A DNA stretch of 12,979 nucleotides, from positions 1-12,979 of the forward strand of contig JAFYUA010000001.1 of the NCBI GenBank assembly GCA_017549745.1. Direction: 5' to 3'. Every line of letters starts with the position of its first letter. Within the stretch, counting starts at the first letter, position 1. This DNA is from Clostridia bacterium. GTDB taxonomy: Bacteria > Bacillota > Clostridia > UMGS1810. The notes beneath the pieces are model-generated. The model made no database searches. It was not told the DNA's origin and was given only the letters and a program-made list of their open reading frames with translations. Both the position numbers and the translations under genes were made by a program. Below, piece by piece: positions 7,298 to 12,979 of this stretch.

Positions 7298-7998
7298 GAA
7301 TAGACAAGCTTATTGCCAACAGTACCTCGTGGGGTCGCAAGGAAATAAAACAATTAATAAAAAAAGGCATGGTCTCATGCAACGGCAAGATTGTGAGTGA
7401 TGCGGGATTTCATGTGGACGAAACAAGTGACGAAATAACTCTTTCGGGAGAAAGAATAGTATATTCAAAATATGTCTATCTCATGCTCAACAAGCCCGAC
7501 GGCTACATCAGCGCCACTTTTGATAAGCACTATAGAGTTGTCACAGAGCTTGTACCGAGCCAATATGCCCACTATGAGCCATTCCCCGTGGGCAGGCTCG
7601 ACATCGACACTCATGGGCTACTTCTTCTCACCAATGACGGTGACCTTGCCCATAGGCTGCTTTCACCAAAGTCTCATGTGCCAAAGACATATTTCGTGCG
7701 AAGTAGCAGCCCTGTGACCGCCTCCGATATTCACACATTTGCTCAGGGCATCGACCTTGGTGATTTCACCACAATGCCTGCAAAGCTTGTGCCTCTTGAA
7801 AGCGACACCAATGAATCGCTTGTCACCATATGCGAGGGCAAATTCCATCAGGTCAAGAGAATGTTTGAAGCCATTGACAACGAGGTCATCTACCTCAAGC
7901 GCATATCAATGGGCAATTTAACTCTTGATGAGTCTTTGCCCGAGGGTGAATGCCGACCACTTACCGATGAAGAACTGCAAAATTTGATAGGAGAGTAA
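7294..7998 (+). CDS. rsuA: rRNA pseudouridine synthase, RsuA/RluB family
   Basis: 234 residues. An N-terminal S4 RNA-binding domain (about 1-50, RIDKLIANSTSWGRKEIKQ) is followed by the catalytic domain with GRLDIDTHGLLLLTNDG (100-116), D103 being the catalytic aspartate, KTYFV (131-135) and EGKFHQVKRMFEA near 186-198. The FHQVKRM form and the compact length resemble RsuA (16S rRNA U516) more than RluB/RluE, but this is a family-level judgement. The start is TTG at 7294; it overlaps the folC stop and is preceded by AGGTGAT with three bases spacing. No ATG occurs until residue 26, which would remove much of the S4 domain. tex follows six bases downstream, with AGGAG overlapping the rsuA end. 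Confidence 0.9.
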   Translation: MRIDKLIANSTSWGRKEIKQLIKKGMVSCNGKIVSDAGFHVDETSDEITLSGERIVYSKYVYLMLNKPDGYISATFDKHYRVVTELVPSQYAHYEPFPVGRLDIDTHGLLLLTNDGDLAHRLLSPKSHVPKTYFVRSSSPVTASDIHTFAQGIDLGDFTTMPAKLVPLESDTNESLVTICEGKFHQVKRMFEAIDNEVIYLKRISMGNLTLDESLPEGECRPLTDEELQNLIGE

Positions 7999-8003
7999 AA
8001 CCA

Positions 8004-10148
8004 ATGGATATAATCAAAACACTTGCCGATGAACTCGGCCTCAAACAAAAACAGGTTGCCGACACCGTATCACTCATAGATGACGGCAACACAATTCCCT
8101 TTATAGCGCGTTACCGCAAAGAGGTGACAGGCTCTCTCGATGATGAGATACTCCGTCGTCTCTTTGACAGGCTCACATATTTGTGCTCGCTTGATGAACG
8201 CCGCGAAGAGATAATCCGTCTTATAGACGAGCAGGGCAATCTGACCGATGAGCTCAAAGCCAAAATCGAAGCTGCAGCAGTGCTTCAGGAGCTTGAGGAT
8301 ATCTATCGCCCATTTCGTCCCAAAAGACGCACCCGCGCCACCATTGCCAAAGAAAAAGGTCTTGAACCTCTTGCCAATCTCATATTTTTGCAATCGGAGC
8401 AAAGCGGCAATCCCTATGATTTTGCCGCAGAGTACATAAATGAAGAAAAAGAGGTGCTCACGCTCGATGATGCCATCGCAGGAGCTATGGACATCATTGC
8501 AGAGTTAGTGTCAGATGATGCCGACTATCGCAAAGAAATCCGCGCGCTCACCTTTGCCCACGGCATTCTCTCCACCAAGGCTGCCACCGAAGAGGACAGC
8601 GTGTACTCCATGTATTATGACTTCTCTGAGCCTGTCAAAAAGATTGCAGGCCACAGAGTGCTCGCCATCAATCGCGGCGAAAGTGAAAAAATGCTCATAG
8701 CATCCATCGACATAGACGATGAGCTCATTTTGAATTTCCTCTATGGAGAAATTGTAAGAAAATCTGTTTTTGAGCAGATAATGAAAGACGCCGTTGCCGA
8801 TTCGTACAAGCGTCTCATCAAGCCGTCAATCGAGCGTGAAATCCGAAATTCACTCACCGAAGATGCAGATGAGCAGGCAATAAAGCTCTTTTCCAAAAAT
8901 CTGCATCAGCTTCTTATGCAGCCACCCATGAAGGGCAAAACTGTGCTTGGTCTTGACCCTGGCTATCGCACAGGCTGCAAGCTCGCTGTTGTAGACGAAA
9001 CGGGCAAGGTGTGTGACACAGGGGTAATATTCTGCACTCTTGACCATCACGACAAGCAAAAGAGCAGTGCATATGTCAAATCACTTATTGCAAAATATGG
9101 GGTAGAGCTAATTGCCATTGGCAACGGCACTGCCTCAAAAGAATCTGAAATTTTTATATCTTCAATCCTTAAAGAGCTCGACACCAAGGTGTATTACATG
9201 ATGGTGAGCGAAGCGGGGGCATCGGTGTATTCAGCATCGAAGCTTGCAGCCGAGGAGTTCCCTGATTTCACTGTTGAGCAGCGCAGTGCTGCCTCAATTG
9301 CCCGTCGTATTCAGGATCCTCTTGCCGAGCTTGTAAAAATCGACCCCAAGTCAATTGGCGTGGGTCAATATCAGCACGATATGAACCAAAAACGCCTCAG
9401 TGAAGCTCTCGGCGGCGTGGTGGAGAACTGTGTGAACAGTGTGGGTGTTGACCTCAACACTGCATCTGCACCGCTTCTTTCATACATAGCAGGCATCTCA
9501 TCACCCATAGCCAAAAACATCGTCAAATACCGCGAAGAAAACGGCAAGTTTTCAAGCCGCAAGCAGCTTCTCAAGGTAGCCAAGCTTGGCCCCAAGGCGT
9601 TCACACAGTGTGCAGGATTTTTGCGCATCCCGGGTGCCGATGAATTTCTCGACACCACATCCGTTCACCCCGAGAGCTACGATGCCGCAATGGCACTGCT
9701 TGAGATTTTGGGTTATAGTGCCGATGATGTGATTGGCGGCAACCTCACCGACATCAAGCTTCGCATGAAAAACATCGACCTCGCTGCTTTCTGCACCACT
9801 CACAATGTGGGCAGACCCACGGTGGATGACATTGTCGATTCACTTCTCAAGCCTGGCAGAGACCCCCGTGATGAAATGCCCAAGCCTGTGCTTATGGAAG
9901 ATGTCATGAGCATAGAAGACCTCAAGGCGGGCATGGTTATGTCGGGCACTGTGCGCAATGTAATAGATTTTGGCGCTTTTGTTGACATCGGTGTTCATCA
10001 GGACGGCTTGGTGCATATATCTCAGATAAGCAACAAATTCATCAAGCACCCCATCGATGTCCTTTCGGTAGGAGATGTTGTGAAGGTAAAAATACTCGAT
10101 GTTGACCTCAAAAAGAATCGCATTTCCCTTACAATGAAGGATGTGTGA
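8004..10148 (+). CDS. tex: Tex family S1-domain RNA-binding protein
   Basis: 714 residues, the usual length for Tex/YhgF, a cytoplasmic nucleic-acid-binding factor linked to transcription and RNA metabolism. Domains in order: the N-terminal helical Tex region (about 1-300) with IPFIARYRKE (31-40) and LEDIYRPFRPKRRTRA (97-112); the YqgF/RNase H-like fold beginning VLGLDPGYRTGCK (314-326); the helix-hairpin-helix block starting DLNTASAPLLSYIAGI (about 483-545); and the C-terminal S1 domain (about 640-712) with GTVRNVIDFGAFVDIGVHQD and ending KKNRISLTMKDV. Start ATG 8004 with AGGAG (7989-7993). It closes the folC-rsuA-tex run. Only a weak A/T hairpin (10202-10218 plus T-run) follows as a possible terminator. 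Confidence 0.96.
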   Translation: MDIIKTLADELGLKQKQVADTVSLIDDGNTIPFIARYRKEVTGSLDDEILRRLFDRLTYLCSLDERREEIIRLIDEQGNLTDELKAKIEAAAVLQELEDIYRPFRPKRRTRATIAKEKGLEPLANLIFLQSEQSGNPYDFAAEYINEEKEVLTLDDAIAGAMDIIAELVSDDADYRKEIRALTFAHGILSTKAATEEDSVYSMYYDFSEPVKKIAGHRVLAINRGESEKMLIASIDIDDELILNFLYGEIVRKSVFEQIMKDAVADSYKRLIKPSIEREIRNSLTEDADEQAIKLFSKNLHQLLMQPPMKGKTVLGLDPGYRTGCKLAVVDETGKVCDTGVIFCTLDHHDKQKSSAYVKSLIAKYGVELIAIGNGTASKESEIFISSILKELDTKVYYMMVSEAGASVYSASKLAAEEFPDFTVEQRSAASIARRIQDPLAELVKIDPKSIGVGQYQHDMNQKRLSEALGGVVENCVNSVGVDLNTASAPLLSYIAGISSPIAKNIVKYREENGKFSSRKQLLKVAKLGPKAFTQCAGFLRIPGADEFLDTTSVHPESYDAAMALLEILGYSADDVIGGNLTDIKLRMKNIDLAAFCTTHNVGRPTVDDIVDSLLKPGRDPRDEMPKPVLMEDVMSIEDLKAGMVMSGTVRNVIDFGAFVDIGVHQDGLVHISQISNKFIKHPIDVLSVGDVVKVKILDVDLKKNRISLTMKDV

Positions 10149-10462
10149 TTTGTCAAGTCCAAATTTTCGGGTGTGTTTTCGGGGTATTTTGTGCACAAAT
10201 TACAAAGTTTGATTTTGTCTTTTTTCAAGCCAAAAAACGATGAACATATTTTTGCATAATCATCAAAAATGAAAGGTCCTATTTGTGCAAAAAGTATACC
10301 GAACTCAGTGTTTTCGCGTCATGTCGTGCCCGAAATTTGGTGTTTTATGCAATCTAACCAAATATTCAAAATAATTTTGTGTATTTAAACATTAGCAAAA
10401 AAAATTGATTTATGTTATAGTATAACCATAATATGAAAGTAGGTATTTAGGAGGTCACCAAA
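10149..10462. other. 314-base intergenic region between tex and the ABC ATPase gene
   Basis: No supportable gene. It contains a weak hairpin, ACAAA (10202-10206) with TTTGT (10214-10218), followed by TCTTTTTT, possibly the tex terminator. It also has a 12-base direct repeat of TTTTCGGG (10164-10171, 10176-10183), a perfect palindrome TTTGTGCACAAA (10188-10199), and a second TTTGTGCA (10282-10289). The last 60 bases form the promoter region of the downstream gene. A 39-codon frame from ATG 10269 has no ribosome binding site. Confidence 0.6.
10392..10432 (+). promoter_or_regulatory. Probable promoter region with near-palindrome upstream of the ABC ATPase gene
   Basis: Two readings are possible: TTAGCA (10392-10397), 18-base spacer, TATAGT (10416-10421); or TTGATT (10405-10410), 16-base spacer, CATAAT (10427-10432). 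A near-perfect inverted repeat covers 10410-10431 (core GTTATA-g-TATAAC, one extra C in the right arm) and would overlap the -10 of either. AGGAGGT lies shortly before the ATG. Confidence 0.5.
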
Positions 10463-11575
10463 ATGGCAAGTTTAAATTTGCAACACATCTACAAGACATA
10501 TGCAGGCGGCGTTACAGCTGTTTCTGATTTTTGTCTTGATATTGAAGACAAGGAGTTTATCGTTCTCGTAGGTCCTTCAGGCTGTGGTAAATCTACAACT
10601 CTCAGAATGATTGCAGGCCTTGAAGAAATCACCGACGGTGAATTATATATCGGAGATAGATTAGTTAATGATGTAGCTCCGAAGGACAGAGACATTGCAA
10701 TGGTTTTCCAGAACTATGCGCTCTATCCTCACATGACAGTATTTGAAAACATGGCTTTCGCTCTCAAGCTCAGAAAGCTCCCCAAAGAAGAAATCAGACA
10801 GCGTGTTACCGAAGCTGCCAAGATTCTCGACATCGAGCATCTTCTCGACAGAAAACCTGCTGCTCTTTCCGGTGGTCAGAGACAGCGTGTTGCTCTTGGT
10901 CGTGCTATCGTTCGTGAACCTAAAGTATTCCTTATGGACGAACCTCTCTCCAACCTTGATGCTAAGCTCAGAGTTCAGATGAGAACTGAAATCTCCAAGC
11001 TCCATCACAAACTCCAGACAACATTCATCTATGTAACTCATGACCAGACAGAAGCTATGACAATGGGTACAAGAATCGTTGTTATGAAAGATGGTTTCGT
11101 TCAGCAGATTGATTCCCCCATCAACCTCTACAACAAACCCGTTAACATGTTCGTTGCAGGCTTCATCGGAAGTCCTCAGATGAACTTTGCTACATGCACC
11201 GTTGAAGAAAAAGACGGCGCAGTATTCTTAAACTTCGCAGGCAACTCCATCAAGCTTCCCGAAGGTGTTGCTACCAAAGTTAAAGATGCTGATTGCATCG
11301 GCAAAGAAGTTATCCTCGGTATCAGACCCGAAGACCTTCACGACGAAGAAGCTTTCCTCGCTCTCAATCCCGATGCTACAATCAGTGCACATGTTGAAGT
11401 TACCGAGCTCATGGGTGCAGAGACATATCTCTACCTCAAAGTTGGTGACAACAGCTTCACTGCAAGAGTTGATCCCAGAAGCACAGCAGCTGTTGACGAT
11501 ACAATCAAAATCGGCGTAGACATGAACAAGATTCATCTCTTCGACAAAGACACTGAAGTTGCTATTCTCAACTAA
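10463..11575 (+). CDS. msmX: Sugar ABC transporter ATP-binding protein (MsmX/UgpC/MalK type)
   Basis: ATPase subunit that powers carbohydrate importers at the inner face of the membrane, 370 residues. Walker A GPSGCGKST (37-45), Q-loop Q83, signature LSGGQ (135-139), Walker B VFLMDEP (155-161), SNLDAKLR D-loop region and switch H193. A C-terminal OB/TOBE regulatory region (about 240-370) with GIRPEDLHD is typical of the CUT1 family. AGGAGGT precedes ATG 10463. No permease or binding protein lies beside it: it has its own promoter region and a strong terminator, so it is a single-gene transcript. MsmX of Bacillus subtilis is a known shared ATPase for several importers, and this gene fits that role. 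Codon use differs from its neighbours (AGA/CGT arginines, hardly any CGC, many CTC and GTT), as expected for high expression. Confidence 0.95.
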   Translation: MASLNLQHIYKTYAGGVTAVSDFCLDIEDKEFIVLVGPSGCGKSTTLRMIAGLEEITDGELYIGDRLVNDVAPKDRDIAMVFQNYALYPHMTVFENMAFALKLRKLPKEEIRQRVTEAAKILDIEHLLDRKPAALSGGQRQRVALGRAIVREPKVFLMDEPLSNLDAKLRVQMRTEISKLHHKLQTTFIYVTHDQTEAMTMGTRIVVMKDGFVQQIDSPINLYNKPVNMFVAGFIGSPQMNFATCTVEEKDGAVFLNFAGNSIKLPEGVATKVKDADCIGKEVILGIRPEDLHDEEAFLALNPDATISAHVEVTELMGAETYLYLKVGDNSFTARVDPRSTAAVDDTIKIGVDMNKIHLFDKDTEVAILN

Positions 11576-11590
11576 TTTATACCAAATCAA

Positions 11591-11627
11591 AAAAAATACT
11601 GCCGCAAACCTTGCGGCAGTATTTTTT
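11591..11627. terminator. Strong intrinsic terminator, bidirectional in form
   Basis: A perfect 17-bp stem (11591-11607 with 11611-11627) with a 3-base loop. The GC core is TACTGCCGCAA / TTGCGGCAGTA, flanked by an A6 tract on the left and a T6 tract on the right, so it can stop transcription from either side. It lies 15 bases after the msmX stop. Confidence 0.93.
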
Positions 11628-11639
11628 ATATGGTATAAT
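11611..11639 (+). promoter_or_regulatory. Possible promoter overlapping the terminator's right arm
   Basis: TTGCGG (11611-11616), a 17-base spacer, then TATAAT (11634-11639) with extended -10 TG at 11631-11632. The -35 lies in the descending arm of the terminator hairpin. It points toward the small ORF and Fic gene, with a leader of roughly 170 bases to the small ORF. Confidence 0.5.
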
Positions 11640-11814
11640 TATACAAAAGATTGTCAAAAAAGATTTGCCATTGCATCACGCAGGTCTTGCATACGCAATA
11701 CATAAAGTTTTAAAATATAAATTAAAAAAGGTAGATTAATTTTTTATCCATTCTTGACAAAAGCCGAATTGTGTAGAAGGATTTAAAAATTGATGAAAGA
11801 GGATGAGCACAGAA
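11640..11814. other. AT-rich intergenic stretch before the Fic cassette
   Basis: No gene supported. It contains a short minus-strand open frame (11654-11743, 29 codons, no start) with a protein-like end (MQDLRDAMANLF then stop). It also has a consensus TTGACA at 11754-11759 with only a poor -10 candidate (AAGGAT, 11777-11782, 17-base spacer). Base composition is clearly more AT-rich than the genes to the left, apart from the patch around 11668-11700. Confidence 0.5.
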
Positions 11815-11931
11815 ATGCAACTAAAAAATGAATTGTGCGAAATTTGTATTGCCGCAGATAATTCGTATGTCATAGATTCTAAAGATAATAATTATTATGA
11901 AATAGATTTTAATGGTAATGAATTGATATAA
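11815..11931 (+). CDS. Possible small acidic protein, 38 residues, upstream of fic
   Basis: ATG at 11815 to TAA at 11929-11931. It begins MQLKNELCEICIAADNSY and ends with an Asp/Asn/Tyr-rich segment, including NNYYEIDFNGNELI. A CxxC pair (CEIC) is present. AGAGGA (11798-11803) lies 11 bases before the ATG, a little far but usable. It ends 22 bases before the Fic start and reads in the same direction, so the two could be cotranscribed. I do not recognise a family. It lacks the [ST]xxxE[GN] motif of Fic antitoxins. It may be a real small protein, a leader peptide, or a chance frame or decayed end of a gene. Confidence 0.4.
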   Translation: MQLKNELCEICIAADNSYVIDSKDNNYYEIDFNGNELI

Positions 11932-11953
11932 AAATCATGAAGGGGGTAATTGT

Positions 11954-12979
11954 ATGTATCAAGATCCTTTTAAAGAATATATAAAACAATCTGAACCAAA
12001 TAAAAGAGATAAAGGCTATGCATGGAGTACAGCTATAGGTCTTCAAGCGGTTGATGGTCTTGAACCGTCAGAACAACTCGTGAAGACAGCCATTGAGAAT
12101 ATTGAAGGTTATATCACAATGGAAGATGCGGAAAGACGAATAAACAGCTATTATGAGACGATTTCAAAAAAAGAAGAGGATGACAGAACAGAAGAAGCTG
12201 ATAAGGTTTCTGTTAGAATTGCATCAATTCTTTCCGAAAAAGCCTTTACATTTTCCCCGAGTGAATATATAGGGATTCACAAAAAATTATTCTCTGATAT
12301 TTATAAGCATGCAGGAAAGATTCGCGATTATAACATAACAAAAAAAGAATGGGTGCTTGGCGGAGCTACAGTTCTATACGGAAATGCTGCCGAACTTCGT
12401 CAGACACTTGAATACGATTTTGAACAGGAAAAGAAGTTTACCTATAAAGGACTTTCAACAGATGAAATTATAGAACATCTTGCATTTTTTGTATCAAGAT
12501 TATGGCAGATTCATATTTTTGGTGAGGGTAATACAAGAACAACTGCGGTTTTCTTTATTAAATATTTACGCTCATTAGGGTATGATGCTACAAACGATAT
12601 ATTTGCACAGAATGCATGGTATTTCAGAAACGCACTTGTTAGAGCGAATTACAACAATCTAAAAGAGAATATTCATGAAACAACATTATACCTTGAAAAG
12701 TTTATCAGGAATTTACTTTTAAATGAATCTAACGAACTTAAAAATCGTTATTTGCACATTCAAAATATTTTTGAAGAAAATGAAACTGGAAATGTCGGTG
12801 TAAATAATGAAGATGTCGGGGAAAATGTCGGGGTAAATTTAAATAAAACGCAAAGAAAGATTGTTGAATTTATAAGAAATAATCCAAGCATAACAATTGA
12901 AGAAATGGCAAAGTTTGCAGATGTTGCAACAAGAACAATAGAAAGAAACATTAAAAAATTAAAAGAAAGAGAAATCATC
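11954..12979 (+). CDS. Fic family protein with VbhA-like N-terminus and C-terminal winged helix (3' truncated by window edge)
   Basis: Open from ATG 11954 (AGGGGGT at 11941-11947, six bases spacing) to the window end; 342 residues visible with no stop. In order: an N-terminal segment (about 20-70) resembling the VbhA antitoxin domain (TAIGLQAVDGLEPS, then NIEGYITMEDAERRINSYY); the Fic core (about 85-255); the flap region (KKEWVLGGATVLYG, 130-143); the Fic motif HIFGEGNTR (187-195); a linker with NVGVN-type repeats (280-295); and a winged-helix-like segment (about 297-342, KTQRKIVEFIRNNPSITIEE...ATRTIERNIKKL). Fic enzymes usually transfer AMP from ATP to protein hydroxyls. Here the usual HPFxxGNGR has Thr in place of the second Gly, a variant I recall from this subfamily, so activity and substrate are uncertain. 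Base composition is AT-rich, unlike the genes to the left. Confidence 0.9.
   Translation, partial: MYQDPFKEYIKQSEPNKRDKGYAWSTAIGLQAVDGLEPSEQLVKTAIENIEGYITMEDAERRINSYYETISKKEEDDRTEEADKVSVRIASILSEKAFTFSPSEYIGIHKKLFSDIYKHAGKIRDYNITKKEWVLGGATVLYGNAAELRQTLEYDFEQEKKFTYKGLSTDEIIEHLAFFVSRLWQIHIFGEGNTRTTAVFFIKYLRSLGYDATNDIFAQNAWYFRNALVRANYNNLKENIHETTLYLEKFIRNLLLNESNELKNRYLHIQNIFEENETGNVGVNNEDVGENVGVNLNKTQRKIVEFIRNNPSITIEEMAKFADVATRTIERNIKKLKEREII
12791..12838 (+). repeat. Degenerate 15-base repeats in the Fic linker
   Basis: Three copies of a 15-base unit at 12791-12805, 12812-12826 and 12824-12838 (consensus AATGTCGGGGTAAAT; copies 2 and 3 overlap by three bases). Spacings of 21 and 12 bases keep the reading frame, encoding NVGVN, DVGEN and NVGVN just before the winged helix. 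Confidence 0.75.

Noticed and set aside
10022..10228. Minus-strand frame across the end of tex and into the gap
   Set aside because: It starts at a TTG without a ribosome binding site, and two thirds of it is antisense to the S1 domain of tex.
10306..10322. Catabolite-responsive (cre) site near TGTTTTCGCGTCAT
   Set aside because: Only the TG and central CG match well; the right half lacks the required bases, so it is not a credible CcpA site.
10269..10388. 39-codon frame (ATG 10269) in the tex-msmX gap
   Set aside because: No Shine-Dalgarno sequence, no recognisable family, and codon content unlike real genes here.
11754..11782. Promoter with consensus TTGACA ahead of the small ORF
   Set aside because: The -35 is perfect, but the only -10 at 17-base spacing is AAGGAT (3 of 6); noted in the gap entry but too weak to call.
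11793..11831. 12-codon frame starting ATG AAA GAG upstream of the 38-codon ORF
   Set aside because: Very short, without its own ribosome binding site, and overlapping the better-supported small ORF.
12760..12978. 72-codon minus-strand frame at the right edge
   Set aside because: It is antisense to the Fic linker and winged helix; its Ser/Phe/Leu-rich translation reflects AT-rich antisense sequence.
1..12979. CRISPR array, tRNA, rRNA, insertion sequence or phage genes
   Set aside because: No regularly spaced repeats, cloverleaf-like sequences, transposase/integrase frames or terminal inverted repeats were seen.

Overview
The window looks like a chromosomal stretch of a low-to-mid GC, Gram-positive, probably spore-forming anaerobe of the Clostridia. 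The evidence is the scpA-scpB pair, a DUF2953 gene followed by gerW (the ytfI-ytfJ pair of Bacillus), strong AGGAGG/GGTGAT ribosome binding sites and near-consensus SigA-type promoters. All genes I can support lie on the plus strand. Assignments rest on motifs and remembered family features; no database search was possible.

Layout. Bases 1-232 hold the 3' end of an unrecognised gene, closed by a strong hairpin. A perfect TTGACA-17-TATAAT promoter directly after the hairpin starts a tight six-gene run: lysA (diaminopimelate decarboxylase), an M50 site-2-protease-like membrane peptidase, scpA, scpB, a DUF2953 membrane protein and gerW. A terminator-like hairpin ends this run and overlaps the start of a secreted D-Ala-D-Ala carboxypeptidase (DacF type). 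A promoter inside the end of that gene leads into folC, rsuA and tex, which overlap or nearly abut. A 314-base gap follows, then a single sugar-ABC-transporter ATPase (MsmX/UgpC type) with its own promoter region and a textbook terminator.

From about 11,630 onward the sequence becomes AT-rich. It holds a possible 38-residue acidic small protein and then a Fic-domain gene that runs off the right edge. The Fic protein has a VbhA-antitoxin-like N-terminal segment, a variant Fic motif (HIFGEGNTR), a short-repeat linker and a C-terminal winged-helix-like segment. This end looks like an accessory cassette placed behind the housekeeping block.

How the genes fit together: lysA and the carboxypeptidase act at either end of peptidoglycan peptide metabolism, ScpAB completes the Smc condensin, GerW and the DUF2953 protein point to spore biology, and FolC, RsuA and Tex are general housekeeping functions. 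The orphan ATPase probably energises sugar importers encoded elsewhere. The points most worth a second look are the Fic cassette, three places where terminator hairpins and promoter elements abut or overlap, the carboxypeptidase start buried in a hairpin, and a seven-residue motif shared by ScpA and ScpB.
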